A stretch of 64,000 nt of DNA, from positions 183,125,396 to 183,189,395 of the forward strand of contig OZ024743.1 of assembly GCA_964016885.1 (NCBI GenBank), given 5' to 3'. The translations under genes and the position numbers were made by a program. Under the pieces are notes generated by a model. The model did not search any database. It saw nothing but the letters and a program-made list of their open reading frames with translations, and had not been told where the DNA came from. This DNA comes from Eledone cirrhosa. Lineage: Eukaryota; Mollusca; Cephalopoda; Octopoda; Eledonidae. Shown piece after piece: positions 31,116 to 48,819 of the stretch (position 1 is its first letter; each line of letters opens with the position of its first letter).

Positions 31116-32463
31116 GACATAATATATATGGCATAGACATATAATATATATGGTATAGACATATAATGTATATGGTATAGACATATAATATATATGGTAT
31201 AGACATATAATATATATGGTGTAGACGTATAATATATATAGTATAGACATATAATATATATGGTATAGACATATAATATATATAGTATAGACATATAATA
31301 TATATGGTATAGACATGTAATATATATAGTATAGACATATAATATATATAGTATAGACATATAATGTATATAGTATAGACATATAATGTATATAGTATAG
31401 ACATATAATGTATATGGTATGGACATATAATATATATGGTATAGACATATAATATATATGGTATAGACATATAATATATATGGTATAGGCATATAATATA
31501 TATGGTATAGACATAATATATATGGTATAGACATATAATATATATAGTATAGACATATAATATATATGGTATAGACATGTAATATATATGATATAGACAT
31601 ATAATATATATGGTATAGACATATAATGTATATAGTATAGACATATAATGTATATGGTATAGACATATAATATATATGGTATAGACATATAATATATATA
31701 GTATAGACATATAATGTATATAGTATAGACATATAATATATATAGTATAGACATATAATGTATATAGTAAAGACATATAATGTATATAGTATAGACATAT
31801 AATGTATATGGTATAGACATATAATGTATATGGTATAGACATATAATATATATGGTATGGACATATAATATATATGGTATAGACATATAATATATATAGT
31901 ATAGACATATAATATATATAGTATAGACATATAATATATATGGTATGGACATACAATATATATGGTATAGACATATAATATATATAGTATAGACATATAA
32001 TATATATGGTATAGACATGTAATATATATGGTATAGACATATAATATATATGGTATAGACATATAATATATATGGTGTAGACGTATAATATATATGGTAT
32101 AGACATATAATATATATGGTATAGACATATAATATATATAGTATAGACATGTAATATATATGGTATAGACATATAATGTATATAGTATAGACATATAATA
32201 TATATGGTATAGACATATAATATATATGGTATAGACATATAATATATATGGTATAGACATATAATATATATGGTATAGACATGTAATATATATGGTATAG
32301 ACATATAATGTATATAGTATAGACATATAATATATATGGTATAGACATATAATATATATGGTATAGACATATAATGTATATAGTATAGACATATAATGTA
32401 TATAGTATAGACATATAATGTATATAGTATAGACATATAATATATATGGTATAGACATATAAT

Positions 32464-32649
32464 TGTTTCTACTTTTTGGCACAAGGCCAGCAATTACCCA
32501 GTGCATTACTGGTACTTTATTTTATCGACCCCGTAAGGATGAAAGGCAAAGTTAACCTCGGCGGGATTTGAACTCAGAATGGCAAAGACCGTAACTCTAT
32601 GCGTCAAAGCATGGCGTCCGACCCTCTACCGATACTGCCAATCCATCGC
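32464..32649 (-). mobile_element. tRNA-derived SINE, type B (B2 variant)
   Basis: Exactly 5,169 bp after the copy at 27295, with the GATATA flank marker. It ends the second 5,169-bp unit. Confidence 0.88.
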
Positions 32650-35600
32650 ATATATGGTATAGATATATAATATATATAGTATAGACATATAATATATATA
32701 GTATAGACATATAATATATATGGTATAGACATATAATGTATATAGTATAGACTTATAATATATATGGTATAGACATATAATATATATGGTATAGACATAT
32801 AATGTATATAGTATAGACATATAATATATATGGTATAGACATATAATGTATATAGTATAGACATATAATATATATGGTATAGACATGTAATATATATGGT
32901 ATAGACATGTAATATATATGGTATAGACATATAATATATATGGTATAGACATATAATATATATGGTATAGACATATAATGTATATAGTATAGACATATAA
33001 TATATATGGTATTGACATATAATATATATGGTATAGACATATGATATATATAGTATAGACATGTAATGTATATAGTATAGACATATAATATATATGGTAT
33101 AGACATATAATATATATGGTATAGACATATAATATATATGGTATAGACATATAATATATATGGTATAGACATATAATGTATATGGTATAGACATAATATA
33201 TATGGTATAGACATATAATATATATGGTATAGACACATTATATATATGGTATAGACATATAATATATATGGTATAGACATATAATGTATATAGTATAGAC
33301 ATATAATGTATATAGTATATACATATAATATATATGGTATAGACATATAATATATATGGTATAGACATATAATATATATGGTATAGACATATAATATATA
33401 TAGTATAGACATATAATGTATATAATATAGACATATAATATATATGGTATAGACACATTATATATATGGTATAGACATATAATATATATGGTATAGACAT
33501 ATAATATATATGGTATAGACATATAATATATATGGTATAGACATATAATATATATGGTATAGACATATAATATATATGGTATAGACATATAATATATATG
33601 GTATAGACATATAATATATATGGTATAGACATATAATATATATGGTATAGACATATAATATATATGGTATAGACATATAATATATATGGTATAGACATAT
33701 AATATATATGGTATAGACATATAATATATATGGTATAGGCATATAATGTATATAGTATAGACATATAATGTATATAGTATAGACATATAATGTATATAGT
33801 ATAGACATATAATATATATGGTATAGACATATAATATATATGGTATAGACATATAATATATATGGTATAGACATATAATATATATGGTATAGACACATTA
33901 TATATATGGTATAGACATATAATGTATATGGTATAGACATATAATGTATATGGTATAGACATATAATATATATGGTATAGACATATAATGTATATGGTAT
34001 AGACATGTAATATATATAGTATAGACATATAATGTATATGGTATAGACATATAATATATATGGTATAGACATATAATATATATGGTATAGACATATAATA
34101 TATATGGTATAGACATATAATATATATGGTATAGACATATAATGTATATGGTATAGACATAATATATATGGTATAGACATATAATATATATGGTATAGAC
34201 ACATTATATATATGGTATAGACATATAATATATATGGTATAGACATATAATGTATATAGTATAGACATATAATGTATATAGTATAGACATATAATGTATA
34301 TAGTATAGACATATAATGTATATAGTATATACATATAATATATATGGTATAGACATATAATATATATGGTATAGACATATAATATATATGGTATAGACAT
34401 ATAATATATATAGTATAGACATATAATGTATATAATATAGACATATAATATATATGGTATAGACATATAATATATATGGTTTAGACATATAATATATATG
34501 GTTTAGACATATAATATATATGGTATAGACATATAATATATATGGTATAGACATATAATATATATGGTATAGACATATAATATATATGGTATAGACATAT
34601 AATATATATGGTATAGACATATAATATATATGGTATAGACATGTAATATGTATGGTATTGACATATAATATATATGGTATAGACATATAATGTATATAGT
34701 ATAGACATGTAATATATATGGTATAGACATATAATGTATATAGTATAGACATATAATGTATATAGTATAGACATATAATATATATGGTATAGACATATAA
34801 TATATATGGTATAGACATATAATGTATATAGTATAGACATATAATGTATATAGTATAGACATATAATGTATATAGTATAGACATATAATGTATATAGTAT
34901 AGACATATAATATATATAGTATAGACATATCATGTATATAGTATAGACATATCATGTATATAGTATAGACATATAATATATATGGTATAGACATATAATG
35001 TATATGGTATAGACATATAATATATATGGTATAGACATATAATATATATAGTATAGACACATAATATATATGGTATAGACATATAATATATATAGTATAG
35101 ACATAATATATATGGTATAGACATATAATGTATATGGTATAGACATATAATATATATAGTATAGACATATAATATATATAGTATAGACATGTTATATATA
35201 TGCTATAGACATATAATATATATAGTATAGACATATAATATATATGGTATAGACATATAATATATATGGTATAGACATATAATATATATGGTATAGACAT
35301 ATAATATATATGGTATAGACATATAATATATATGGTATAGACATATAATGTATATAGTATAGACACATAATGTATATGGTATAGACATATAATATATATA
35401 GTATAGACATATAATGTATATAGTATAGACATATAATGTATATAGTATAGACATATAATGTATATAGTATAGACATATAATGTATATAGTATAGACATAT
35501 AATATATATAGTATAGACATATAATGTATATAGTTTAGACATATAATATATATAGTATAGACATATAATATGTATATAGTATAAACATATAATGTATATA

Positions 35601-38451
35601 GTATAGACATGTAATGTATATAGTATAGACATATAATATATATGGTATAGACATATAATATATATGGTATAGACATATAATGTATATAGTATAGACATAT
35701 AATATATATGGTATAGACATATAATATATATAGTATAGACATATAATATATATGGTATAGACATATAATATATATGGTATAGACATATAATATATATGGT
35801 ATAGACATGTAATATATATGGTATAGACATGTAATATATATGGTATAGACATATAATATATATGGTATAGACATATAATATATATGGTATAGACATATAA
35901 TGTATATAGTATAGACATATAATATATATGGTATAGACATATAATATATATGGTATAGACATATAATATATATGGTATAGACATATAATATATATGGTAT
36001 AGACATATAATATATATGGTATAGACATGTAATATATATGGTATAGACATGTAATATATATGGTATAGACATATAATATATATGGTATAGACATATAATA
36101 TATATGGTATAGACATATAATGTATATAGTATAGACATAATATATATGGTATTGACATATAATATATATATGGTATAGACATATAATATATATAGTATAG
36201 ACATATAATATATATGGTATAGACATATAATATATATGGTATAGACATATAATATATATGGTATAGACATATAATATATATGGTATAGACATATAATATA
36301 TATGGTATAGACATATAATGTATATGGTATAGACATAATATATATGGTATAGACATATAATATATATGGTATAGACACATTATATATATGGTATAGACAT
36401 ATAATATATATGGTATAGACATATAATGTATATAGTATAGACATATAATGTATATAGTATAGACATATAATGTATATAGTATATACATATAATATATATG
36501 GTATAGACATATAATATATATGGTATAGACATATAATATATATGGTATAGACATATAATATATATAGTATAGACATATAATGTATATAATATAGACATAT
36601 AATATATATGGTATAGACATATAATATATATGGTTTAGACATATAATATATATTGTTTAGACATATAATATATATGGTATAGACATATGATATATATGGT
36701 ATAGACATATAATATATATGGTATAGACATATAATATATATGGTATAGACATATAATATATATGGTATAGACATATAATATATATGGTATAGACATGTAA
36801 TATATATGGTATTGACATATAATATATATGGTATAGACATATAATGTATATAGTATAGACATGTAATATATATGGTATAGACATATAATGTATATAGTAT
36901 AGACATATAATGTATATAGTATAGACATATAATATATATGGTATAGACATATAATATATATGGTATAGACATATAATGTATATAGTATAGACATATAATG
37001 TATATAGTATAGACATATAATGTATATAGTATAGACATATAATGTATATAGTATAGACATATAATATATATAGTATAGACATATCATGTATATAGTATAG
37101 ACATATCATGTATATAGTATAGACATATAATATATATGGTATAGACATATAATATATATGGTATAGACATATAATGTATATGGTATAGACATATAATATA
37201 TATGGTATAGACATATAATATATATAGTATAGACACATAATATATATGGTATAGACATATAATATATATAGTATAGACATAATATATATGGTATAGACAT
37301 ATAATGTATATGGTATAGACATATAATATATATAGTATAGACATATAATATATATAGTATAGACATGTTATATATATGCTATAGACATATAATATATATA
37401 GTATAGACATATAATATATATGGTATAGACATATAATATATATGGTATAGACATATAATATATATGGTATAGACATATAATATATATGGTATAGACATAT
37501 AATATATATGGTATAGACATATAATGTATATAGTATAGACACATAATGTATATGGTATAGACATATACTATATATAGTATAGACATATAATGTATATAGT
37601 ATAGACATATAATGTATATAGTATAGACATATAATATATATAGTATAGACATATAATGTATATAGTTTAGACATATAATATATATAGTATAGACATATAA
37701 TATGTATATAGTATAAACATATAATGTATATAGTATAGACATGTAATGTATATAGTATAGACATATAATATATATGGTATAGACATATAATGTATATAGT
37801 ATAGACATATAATATATATGGTATAGACATATAATATATATGGTATAGACATATAATGTATATAGTATAGACATATAATATATATGGTATAGACATATAA
37901 TATATATAGTATAGACATATAATATATATGGTATAGACATATAATATATATGGTATAGACATATAATATATATGGTATAGACATGTAATATATATGGTAT
38001 AGACATGTAATATATATGGTATAGACATGTAATATATATGGTATAGACATATAATATATATGGTATAGACATATAATATATATGGTATAGACATATAATA
38101 TATATGGTATAGACATATAATGTATATAGTATAGACATATAATATATATGGTATAGACATATAATATATATGGTATAGACATATAATGTATATAGTATAG
38201 ACATATAATATATATGGTATGGACATATAATGTATATGGTATAGACATATAATATATATGGTATGGACATATAATGTATATGGTATAGACATATAATGTA
38301 TATGGTATAGACATATAATGTATATAGTATAGACATATAATATATATGGTATGGACATATAATGTATATGGTATGGACATATAATATATATGGTATGGAC
38401 ATATAATATATATGGTATAGACATGTAATATATATAGTATAGACATATAAT

Positions 38452-38631
38452 TGTTTCTACTTTTGGCACAAGGCCAGCAATTACCCAGTGCATTACTGGT
38501 ACTTTATTTTATCGACCCCGTAAGGATGAAAGGCAAAGTCAACCTCGGCGGTATTTGAACTCAGATCGTAAAAGGGACGCAACTATGCTGGAAAGCATGG
38601 CGTCCAACCCTCTACCGATACTGCCAATCCA
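38452..38631 (-). mobile_element. tRNA-derived SINE, type A (A3 variant)
   Basis: A3 has GGTATTTGAACTCAG, GGGACGCAAC, and two consecutive right-flanking units ending GGCATAG. GACATATAAT is present on both sides, as in A1. Confidence 0.88.
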
Positions 38632-40461
38632 GACATATAATATATATGGCATAGACATATAATATATATGGCATAGACATATAATATATATGGTATAGAC
38701 ATATAATATATATGGTATAGACATATAATGTATATGGTATAGACATATAATGTATATGGTATAGACATATAATGTATATGGTATAGACATATAATATATA
38801 TGGTATAGACATGTAATATATATGGTATAGACATGTAATATATATGGTATAGACATGTAATATATATGGTATAGACATATAATATATATGGTATAGACAT
38901 ATAATATATATGGTATAGACATATAATATATATGGTATAGACATATAATATATATGGTATAGACATGTAATATATATGGTATAGACATATAATATATATA
39001 GTATAGACATATAATATATATGGTATAGACATATAATATATATGGTATAGACATATAATATATATGGTATAGACATAATATATATGGTATAGACATATAA
39101 TATATATGGTATAGACATATAATATATATGGTATAGACATGTAATATATATGGTATAGACATAATATATATGGTATAGACATATAATATATATGGTATAG
39201 ACATATAATATATATAGTATAGACATATAATATATATGGTATAGACATATAATATATATGGTATAGACATATAATGTATATGGTATGGACATATAATATA
39301 TATGGTATAGACATATAATATATATGGTATAGACATATAATATATATGGTATAGACATATAATATATATGGTATAGACATAATATATATGGTATAGACAT
39401 ATAATATATATAGTATAGACATATAATGTATATAGTATAGACATATAATATATATGGTATAGACATGTAATATATATGATATAGACATATAATATATATG
39501 GTATAGAAATATAATGTATATAGTATAGACATATAATGTATATGGTATAGACATATAATATATATGGTATAGACATATAATATATATAGTATAGACATAT
39601 AATGTATATGGTATAGACATATAATATATATGGTATAGACATATAATATATATGGTATAGACATATAATATATATAGTATAGACATATAATATATATAGT
39701 ATAGACATATAATGTATATAGTATAGACATATAATGTATATAGTATAGACATATAATGTATATAGTATAGACATATAATGTATATGGTATAGACATATAA
39801 TATATATGGTATAGACATATAATATATATGGTATGGACATATAATATATATAGTATAGACATATAATATATATAGTATAGACATATAATATATATGGTAT
39901 GGACATACAATATATATGGTATAGACATATAATATATATAGTATAGACATGTAATATATATGGTATAGACATGTAATATATATGGTATAGACATATAATA
40001 TATATGGTATAGACATATAATATATATGGTATAGACATATAATATATATGGTATAGACATATAATATATATGGTATAGACATATAATATATATAGTATAG
40101 ACATGTAATATATATGGTATAGACATGTAATATATATGGTATAGACATATAATGTATATAGTATAGACATATAATATATATGGTATAGACATATAATATA
40201 TATGGTATAGACATATAATATATATGGTATAGACATGTAATATATATGGTATAGACATATAATGTATATAGTATAGACATATAATATATATGGTATAGAC
40301 ATATAATATATATGGTATAGACATATAATGTATATAGTATAGACATATAATGTATATAGTATAGACATATAATGTATATAGTATAGACATATAATGTATA
40401 TAGTATAGACATATAATGTATATAGTATAGACATATAATATATATGGTATAGACATATAAT

Positions 40462-40646
40462 TGTTTCTACTTTTGGCACAAGGCCAGCAATTACCCAGTG
40501 CATTACTGGTACTTTATTTTATCGACCCCGTAAGGATGAAAGGCAAAGTTAACCTCGGCGGGATTTGAACTCAGAATGGCAAAGACCGTAACTCTATGCG
40601 TCAAAGCATGGCGTCCGACCCTCTACCGATACTGCCAATCCATCGC
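40462..40646 (-). mobile_element. tRNA-derived SINE, type B (B3 variant)
   Basis: B3 has one T fewer in the tail (TACTTTTGG) and a right-flanking unit with ATATAAGATATATAG. Both markers are shared by every type B copy from 40 to 58 kb. Confidence 0.88.
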
Positions 40647-43128
40647 ATATATGGTATAGACATATAATATATATAGTATAGACATATAAGATATATAGTA
40701 TAGACATATAATATATATGGTATAGACATATAATGTATATAGTATAGACTTATAATATATATGGTATAGACATATAATATATATGGTATAGACATATAAT
40801 GTATATAGTATAGACATATAATATATATGGTATAGACATATAATGTATATAGTATAGACATATAATATATATGGTATAGACATGTAATATATATGGTATA
40901 GACATGTAATATATATGGTATAGACATATAATATATATGGTATAGACATATAATATATATGGTATAGACATATAATGTATATAGTATAGACATATAATAT
41001 ATATGGTATTGACATATAATATATATGGTATAGACATATGATATATATAGTATAGACATGTAATGTATATAGTATAGACATATAATATATATGGTATAGA
41101 CATATAATATATATGGTATAGACATATAATATATATGGTATAGACATATAATATATATGGTATAGACATATAATGTATATGGTATAGACATAATATATAT
41201 GGTATAGACATATAATATATATGGTATAGACACATTATATATATGGTATAGACATATAATATATATGGTATAGACATATAATGTATATAGTATAGACATA
41301 TAATGTATATAGTATATACATATAATATATATGGTATAGACATATAATATATATGGTATAGACATATAATATATATGGTATAGACATATAATATATATAG
41401 TATAGACATATAATGTATATAATATAGACATATAATGTATATAATATAGACATATAATGTATATAATATAGACATATAATATATATGGTATAGACACATT
41501 ATATATATGGTATAGACATATAATATATATGGTATAGACATATAATATATATGGTATAGACATATAATATATATGGTATAGACATATAATATATATGGTA
41601 TAGACATATAATATATATGGTATAGACATATAATATATATGGTATAGACATATAATATATATGGTATAGACATATAATATATATGGTATAGACATATAAT
41701 ATATATAGTATAGACATATAATATATATGGTATAGACATATAATATATATAGTATAGGCATATAATGTATATAGTATAGACATATAATGTATATAGTATA
41801 GACATATAATATATATGGTATAGACATATAATATATATGGTATAGACATATAATATATATGGTATAGACATATAATATATATGGTATAGACATATAATAT
41901 ATATGGTATAGACATATAATGTATATGGTATGGACATATAATATATATGGTATAGACATATAATATATATGGTATAGACATATAATATATATGGTATAGA
42001 CATATAATATATATGGTATAGACATAATATATATGGTATAGACATATAATATATATAGTATAGACATATAATGTATATAGTATAGACATATAATATATAT
42101 GGTATAGACATGTAATATATATGATATAGACATATAATATATATGGTATAGAAATATAATGTATATAGTATAGACATATAATGTATATGGTATAGACATA
42201 TAATATATATGGTATAGACATATAATATATATAGTATAGACATATAATGTATATGGTATAGACATATAATATATATGGTATAGACATATAATATATATGG
42301 TATAGACATATAATATATATAGTATAGACATATAATATATATAGTATAGACATATAATGTATATAGTATAGACATATAATGTATATAGTATAGACATATA
42401 ATGTATATAGTATAGACATATAATGTATATGGTATAGACATATAATATATATGGTATGGACATATAATATATATAGTATAGACATATAATATATATGGTA
42501 TAGACATATAATATATATGGTATAGACATATAATATATATAGTATAGACATATAATATATATGGTATGGACATACAATATATATGGTATAGACATATAAT
42601 ATATATAGTATAGACATGTAATATATATGGTATAGACATGTAATATATATGGTATAGACATATAATATATATGGTATAGACATATAATATATATGGTATA
42701 GACATATAATATATATGGTATAGACATATAATATATATGGTATAGACATATAATATATATAGTATAGACATGTAATATATATGGTATAGACATGTAATAT
42801 ATATGGTATAGACATATAATGTATATAGTATAGACATATAATATATATGGTATAGACATATAATATATATGGTATAGACATATAATATATATGGTATAGA
42901 CATGTAATATATATGGTATAGACATATAATGTATATAGTATAGACATATAATATATATGGTATAGACATATAATATATATGGTATAGACATATAATGTAT
43001 ATAGTATAGACATATAATGTATATAGTATAGACATATAATGTATATAGTATAGACATATAATGTATATAGTATAGACATATAATGTATATAGTATAGACA
43101 TATAATATATATGGTATAGACATATAAT

Positions 43129-43313
43129 TGTTTCTACTTTTGGCACAAGGCCAGCAATTACCCAGTGCATTACTGGTACTTTATTTTATCGACCCCGTAA
43201 GGATGAAAGGCAAAGTTAACCTCGGCGGGATTTGAACTCAGAATGGCAAAGACCGTAACTCTATGCGTCAAAGCATGGCCTCCGACCCTCTACCGATACT
43301 GCCAATCCATCGC
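43129..43313 (-). mobile_element. tRNA-derived SINE, type B (B3 variant)
   Basis: B3 markers, with a private CATGGCCTCC in place of CATGGCGTCC. It lies 1,640 bp before the first LINE fragment. Confidence 0.88.
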
Positions 43314-44768
43314 ATATATGGTATAGACATATAATATATATAGTATAGACATATAAGATATATAGTATAGACATATAATATATATGGTATAGACATATAA
43401 TGTATATAGTATAGACTTATAATATATATGGTATAGACATATAATATATATGGTATAGACATATAATGTATATAGTATAGACATATAATATATATGGTAT
43501 AGACATATAATGTATATAGTATAGACATATAATATATATGGTATAGACATGTAATATATATGGTATAGACATGTAATATATATGGTATAGACATATAATA
43601 TATATGGTATAGACATATAATATATATGGTATAGACATATAATGTATATAGTATAGACATATAATATATATGGTATTGACATATAATATATATGGTATAG
43701 ACATATGATATATATAGTATAGACATGTAATGTATATAGTATAGACATATAATATATATGGTATAGACATATAATATATATGGTATAGACATATAATATA
43801 TATGGTATAGACATATAATATATATGGTATAGACATATAATGTATATGGTATAGACATAATATATATGGTATAGACATATAATATATATGGTATAGACAC
43901 ATTATATATATGGTATAGACATATAATATATATGGTATAGACATATAATGTATATAGTATAGACATATAATGTATATAGTATATACATATAATATATATG
44001 GTATAGACATATAATATATATGGTATAGACATATAATATATATGGTATAGACATATAATATATATAGTATAGACATATAATGTATATAATATAGACATAT
44101 AATGTATATAATATAGACATATAATATATATGGTATAGACACATTATATATATGGTATAGACATATAATATATATGGTATAGACATATAATATATATGGT
44201 ATAGACATATAATATATATGGTATAGACATATAATATATATGGTATAGACATATAATATATATGGTATAGACATATAATATATATGGTATAGACATATAA
44301 TATATATGGTATAGACATATAATATATATGGTATAGACATATAATATATATGGTATAGACATATAATATATATAGTATAGACATATAATATATATGGTAT
44401 AGACATATAATATATATAGTATAGGCATATAATGTATATAGTATAGACATATAATGTATATAGTATAGACATATAATATATATGGTATAGACATATAATA
44501 GATATGGTATAGACATATAATATATATGGTATAGACATATAATATATATGGTATAGACATATAATATATATGGTATAGACACATTATATATATGGTATAG
44601 ACATATAATGTATATGGTATAGACATATAATGTATATGGTATAGACATATAATATATATGGTATAGACATGTAATATATATAGTATAGACATATAATGTA
44701 TATGGTATAGACATATAATATATATGGTATAGACATATAATATATATGGTATAGACATATAATATATA

Positions 44769-45365
44769 GAGGGTTCTATAGAAATAGTGGACAGCTTCCG
44801 TTATCTGGGTGACAAAATCAGCAGTGGGGGAGGGTGCTCTGAAAGTACAGTAGCTAGAGTCAGAACTGGATGGAAAAAGTTCAGAGAGCTTATACCACTA
44901 TTAGCCGCTAGAGGGTTCTCCCTAAAAATGAAAGGCAGGTTATACGATGCCTGCATACGAACAGCAATGCTGCATGGCAGTGAGACCTGGGCATTGTGTG
45001 CAGAGGATATACGCAGACTAGAGAGGAACGAAGCTTGCATGCTCCGCTGGATGTGCAATAGTAATATACGTGAACGGCAAAGCATAAACGAACTAAGGAA
45101 AAAATTAGAAATAAGAGGGATCAGATGTTGTTTACTCGAGAGAAGGCTACGTTGGTACGGTCACGTGATGCGCATGAAAGACGACAGCTGTATAACAAAG
45201 TGCAGGGCAATAAAGATAGACGGTAGCCACGGAGTAGGCAGACCCAGAAAAACATGGGACGAGCTGATAAATTCCGACCTCACACGCTTACACCTCTCCA
45301 AGACAATGTCACTGGACCGAGACCTTTGGCGGTACTCAGTAATAGAGAAGACCCGCCTTACCTAA
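44769..45365 (+). pseudogene. C-terminal fragment of a LINE reverse-transcriptase protein, array copy 1
   Basis: Open frame of about 195 codons ending in TAA at 45363-45365. The apparent start at 44787 is GTG inside a frame that is already open at the insertion junction, so this is a truncated protein, not a real start. Visible landmarks in order: SFRYLGDKISS (end of the reverse-transcriptase domain in many non-LTR elements), RLYDACIRTAMLHGSETWAL, RRLERNEACMLRWMC, LLERRLRWYGHVMRMKDD, and GRPRKTWDELINSDL. The catalytic YxDD box and any endonuclease domain lie upstream and are absent, so it cannot act on its own. The frame is intact, unlike the relic at 4080-4455, which points to a fairly young insertion. 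Confidence 0.85.
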
Positions 45366-45537
45366 ATACAAAGTAAAAACCTACTACAGTCAGTAGGCAC
45401 CTCTATCAAAACACACCCCCCGTCCCACCACCTCCACCCCACCCACACCGCCCCTTTCAATGTAAAGTTATGTTGGTCCCACAACATCCAGGCCGAAACA
45501 AATGAGATCGTGTAGGTGTCACGACAAAAAACACACA

Positions 45538-45762
45538 GTCCACGCTGTAAATGTGGCCTTGTAGGCAACACGGTAAAAACCTCCCAGCCCCACACTGTAA
45601 ATGTGGTTGGTGTTAGGAAGGGCATCCAGCTGTAGAAAACCCGCCAGACAGTCCACGCTGTAATGTGGCCGTGTAGGCAACACGTTAAAAACCTCCCAGC
45701 CCCACACTGTAAATGTGGTTGGTGTTAGGAAGGGCATCCAACTGTAGAAAACCCGCCAGACA
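45538..45762 (+). repeat. 113-bp tandem duplication in the LINE 3' UTR, copy 1
   Basis: Two adjacent copies (45538-45650, 45651-45762) each begin GTCCACGCTGTAA and end near CCCGCCAGACA. The second lacks one A (TGTAATGTGG for TGTAAATGTGG). The LINE at 63311-64000 has the region only once. Confidence 0.85.
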
Positions 45763-48700
45763 GTCCTATGCGAGCAAGACAACCACTCTTGCCTCAAGTG
45801 GGAAAACCCCCGTCCAAACCCATGCAAGCGTGGAACACGGACGCTAAACCTGATGATGATGATGATGATGATGATGGTATAGACATATAATATATATGGT
45901 ATAGACATATAATATATATGGTATAGACATGTAATATATATGGTATAGACATATAATATATATGGTATAGACATATAATATATATGGTATAGACATATAA
46001 TGTATATAGTATAGACATATAATATATATGGTATTGACATATAATATATATATGGTATAGACATATAATATATATAGTATAGACATGTAATGTATATAGT
46101 ATAGACATATAATATATATGGTTTAGACATATAATATATATGGTATAGACATATAATATATATGGTATAGACATATAATATATATGGTATAGACATATAA
46201 TGTATATGGTATAGACATAATATATATGGTATAGACATATAATATATATGGTATAGACACATTATATATATGGTATAGACATATAATATATATGGTATAG
46301 ACATATAATGTATATAGTATAGACATATAATGTATATAGTATAGACATATAATGTATATAGTATAGACATATAATATATATGGTATAGACATATAATATA
46401 TATGGTATAGACATATAATATATATGGTATAGACATATAATATATATAGTATAGACATATAATGTATATAATATAGACATATAATATATATGGTATAGAC
46501 ATATAATATATATGGTATAGACATATAATATATATGGTATAGACATATAATATATATGGTATAGACATATAATATATATGGTATAGACATATAATATATA
46601 TAGTATAGACATATAATGTATATGGTATAGACATATAATATATATGGTATAGACACATTATATATATATGGTATAGACATATAATATATATGGTATAGAC
46701 ATATAATGTATATAGTATAGACATATAATATATATGGTATAGACACATTATATATATGGTATAGACATATAATATATATGGTATAGACATATAATATATA
46801 TGCTATAGACATATAATATATATGGTATAGACATATAATATATATGGTATAGACATATAATATATATGGTATAGACATATAATATATATGGTATAGACAT
46901 ATAATATATATGGTATAGACATATAATATATATGGTATAGACATATAATGTATATGGTATAGACATATAATATATATAGTATAGACATATAATATATATG
47001 GTATAGACATATAATATATATAGTATAGACATATAATGTATATAGTATAGACATATAATGTATATAGTATAGACATATAATATATATGGTATAGACATAT
47101 AATATATATGGTATAGACATATAATATATATGGTATAGACATATAATATATATGGTATAGACATATAATATATATGGTTTAGACATATAATATATATTGT
47201 TTAGACATATAATATATATGGTATAGACATATAATATATATGGTATAGACATATAATATATATGGTATAGACATATAATATATATGGTATAGACATATAA
47301 TATATATGGTATAGACATATAATATATATGGTATAGACATGTAATATATATGGTATTGACATATAATATATATGGTATAGACATATAATGTATATAGTAT
47401 AGACATGTAATATATATGGTATAGACATATAATGTATATAGTATAGACATATAATGTATATAGTATAGACATATAATATATATGGTATAGACATATAATA
47501 TATATGGTATAGACATATAATGTATATAGTATAGACATATAATGTATATAGTATAGACATATAATGTATATAGTATAGACATATAATATATATAGTATAG
47601 ACATATCATGTATATAGTATAGACATATCATGTATATAGTATAGACATATAATATATATGGTATAGACATATAATATATATGGTATAGACATATAATGTA
47701 TATGGTATAGACATATAATATATATGGTATAGACATATAATATATATAGTATAGACACATAATATATATGGTATAGACATATAATATATATAGTATAGAC
47801 ATAATATATATGGTATAGACATATAATGTATATGGTATAGACATATAATATATATAGTATAGACATATAATATATATAGTATAGACATGTTATATATATG
47901 CTATAGACATATAATATATATAGTATAGACATATAATATATATGGTATAGACATATAATATATATGGTATAGACATATAATATATATGGTATAGACATAT
48001 AATATATATGGTATAGACATATAATATATATGGTATAGACATATAATGTATATAGTATAGACACATAATGTATATGGTATAGACATATACTATATATAGT
48101 ATAGACATATAATGTATATAGTATAGACATATAATGTATATAGTATAGACATATAATATATATAGTATAGACATATAATGTATATAGTTTAGACATATAA
48201 TATATATAGTATAGACATATAATATGTATATAGTATAAACATATAATGTATATAGTATAGACATGTAATGTATATAGTATAGACATATAATATATATGGT
48301 ATAGACATATAATGTATATAGTATAGACATATAATATATATGGTATAGACATATAATATATATGGTATAGACATATAATGTATATAGTATAGACATATAA
48401 TATATATGGTATAGACATATAATATATATAGTATAGACATATAATATATATGGTATAGACATATAATATATATGGTATAGACATATAATATATATGGTAT
48501 AGACATGTAATATATATGGTATAGACATGTAATATATATGGTATAGACATATAATATATATGGTATAGACATATAATATATATGGTATAGACATATAATG
48601 TATATAGTATAGACATATAATATATATGGTATAGACATATAATATATATGGTATAGACATATAATGTATATAGTATAGACATATAATATATATGGTATGG

Positions 48701-48819
48701 ACATATAATGTATATGGTATAGACATATAATATATATGGTATGGACATATAATGTATATGGTATAGACATATAATGTATATGGTATAGACATATAATATA
48801 TATAGTATAGACATATAAT

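Larger units (their letters stand above)
27295..32463. repeat. Higher-order repeat, 5,169-bp period, unit 2
   Basis: Starts at SINE B 27295 and includes SINE A 30936. Virtually identical to the preceding unit by eye. A partial third copy continues past SINE B 32464 and diverges within about 500 bp. Confidence 0.88.
44769..45876 (+). mobile_element. 5'-truncated LINE 3' end, array copy 1 (1,108 bp)
   Basis: Left junction ATATATA/GAGGGTTC; right junction at the end of a (GAT)n tail, after which GTATAGAC resumes. The satellite register is kept across the insert, with no visible target-site duplication. Contents: a C-terminal coding fragment to 45365, a 3' UTR with a C/A-rich stretch (about 45410-45460) and a 113-bp tandem duplication, and a (GAT)n tail at about 45851-45876. 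Private base: T at 45685 where copies 2 and 3 have G. Clade assignment (RTE-like or related) is by general appearance only. Confidence 0.88.

Noticed and set aside
44787..44789. GTG as a start codon for the LINE fragment, and the equivalents at 52292 and 59040
   Set aside because: The frame is already open upstream to the truncation junction and aligns with an internal part of a longer protein.
44801..45625. Minus-strand frames inside the LINE fragments, also at the two other copies
   Set aside because: Antisense to the recognisable LINE coding frame or its 3' UTR.
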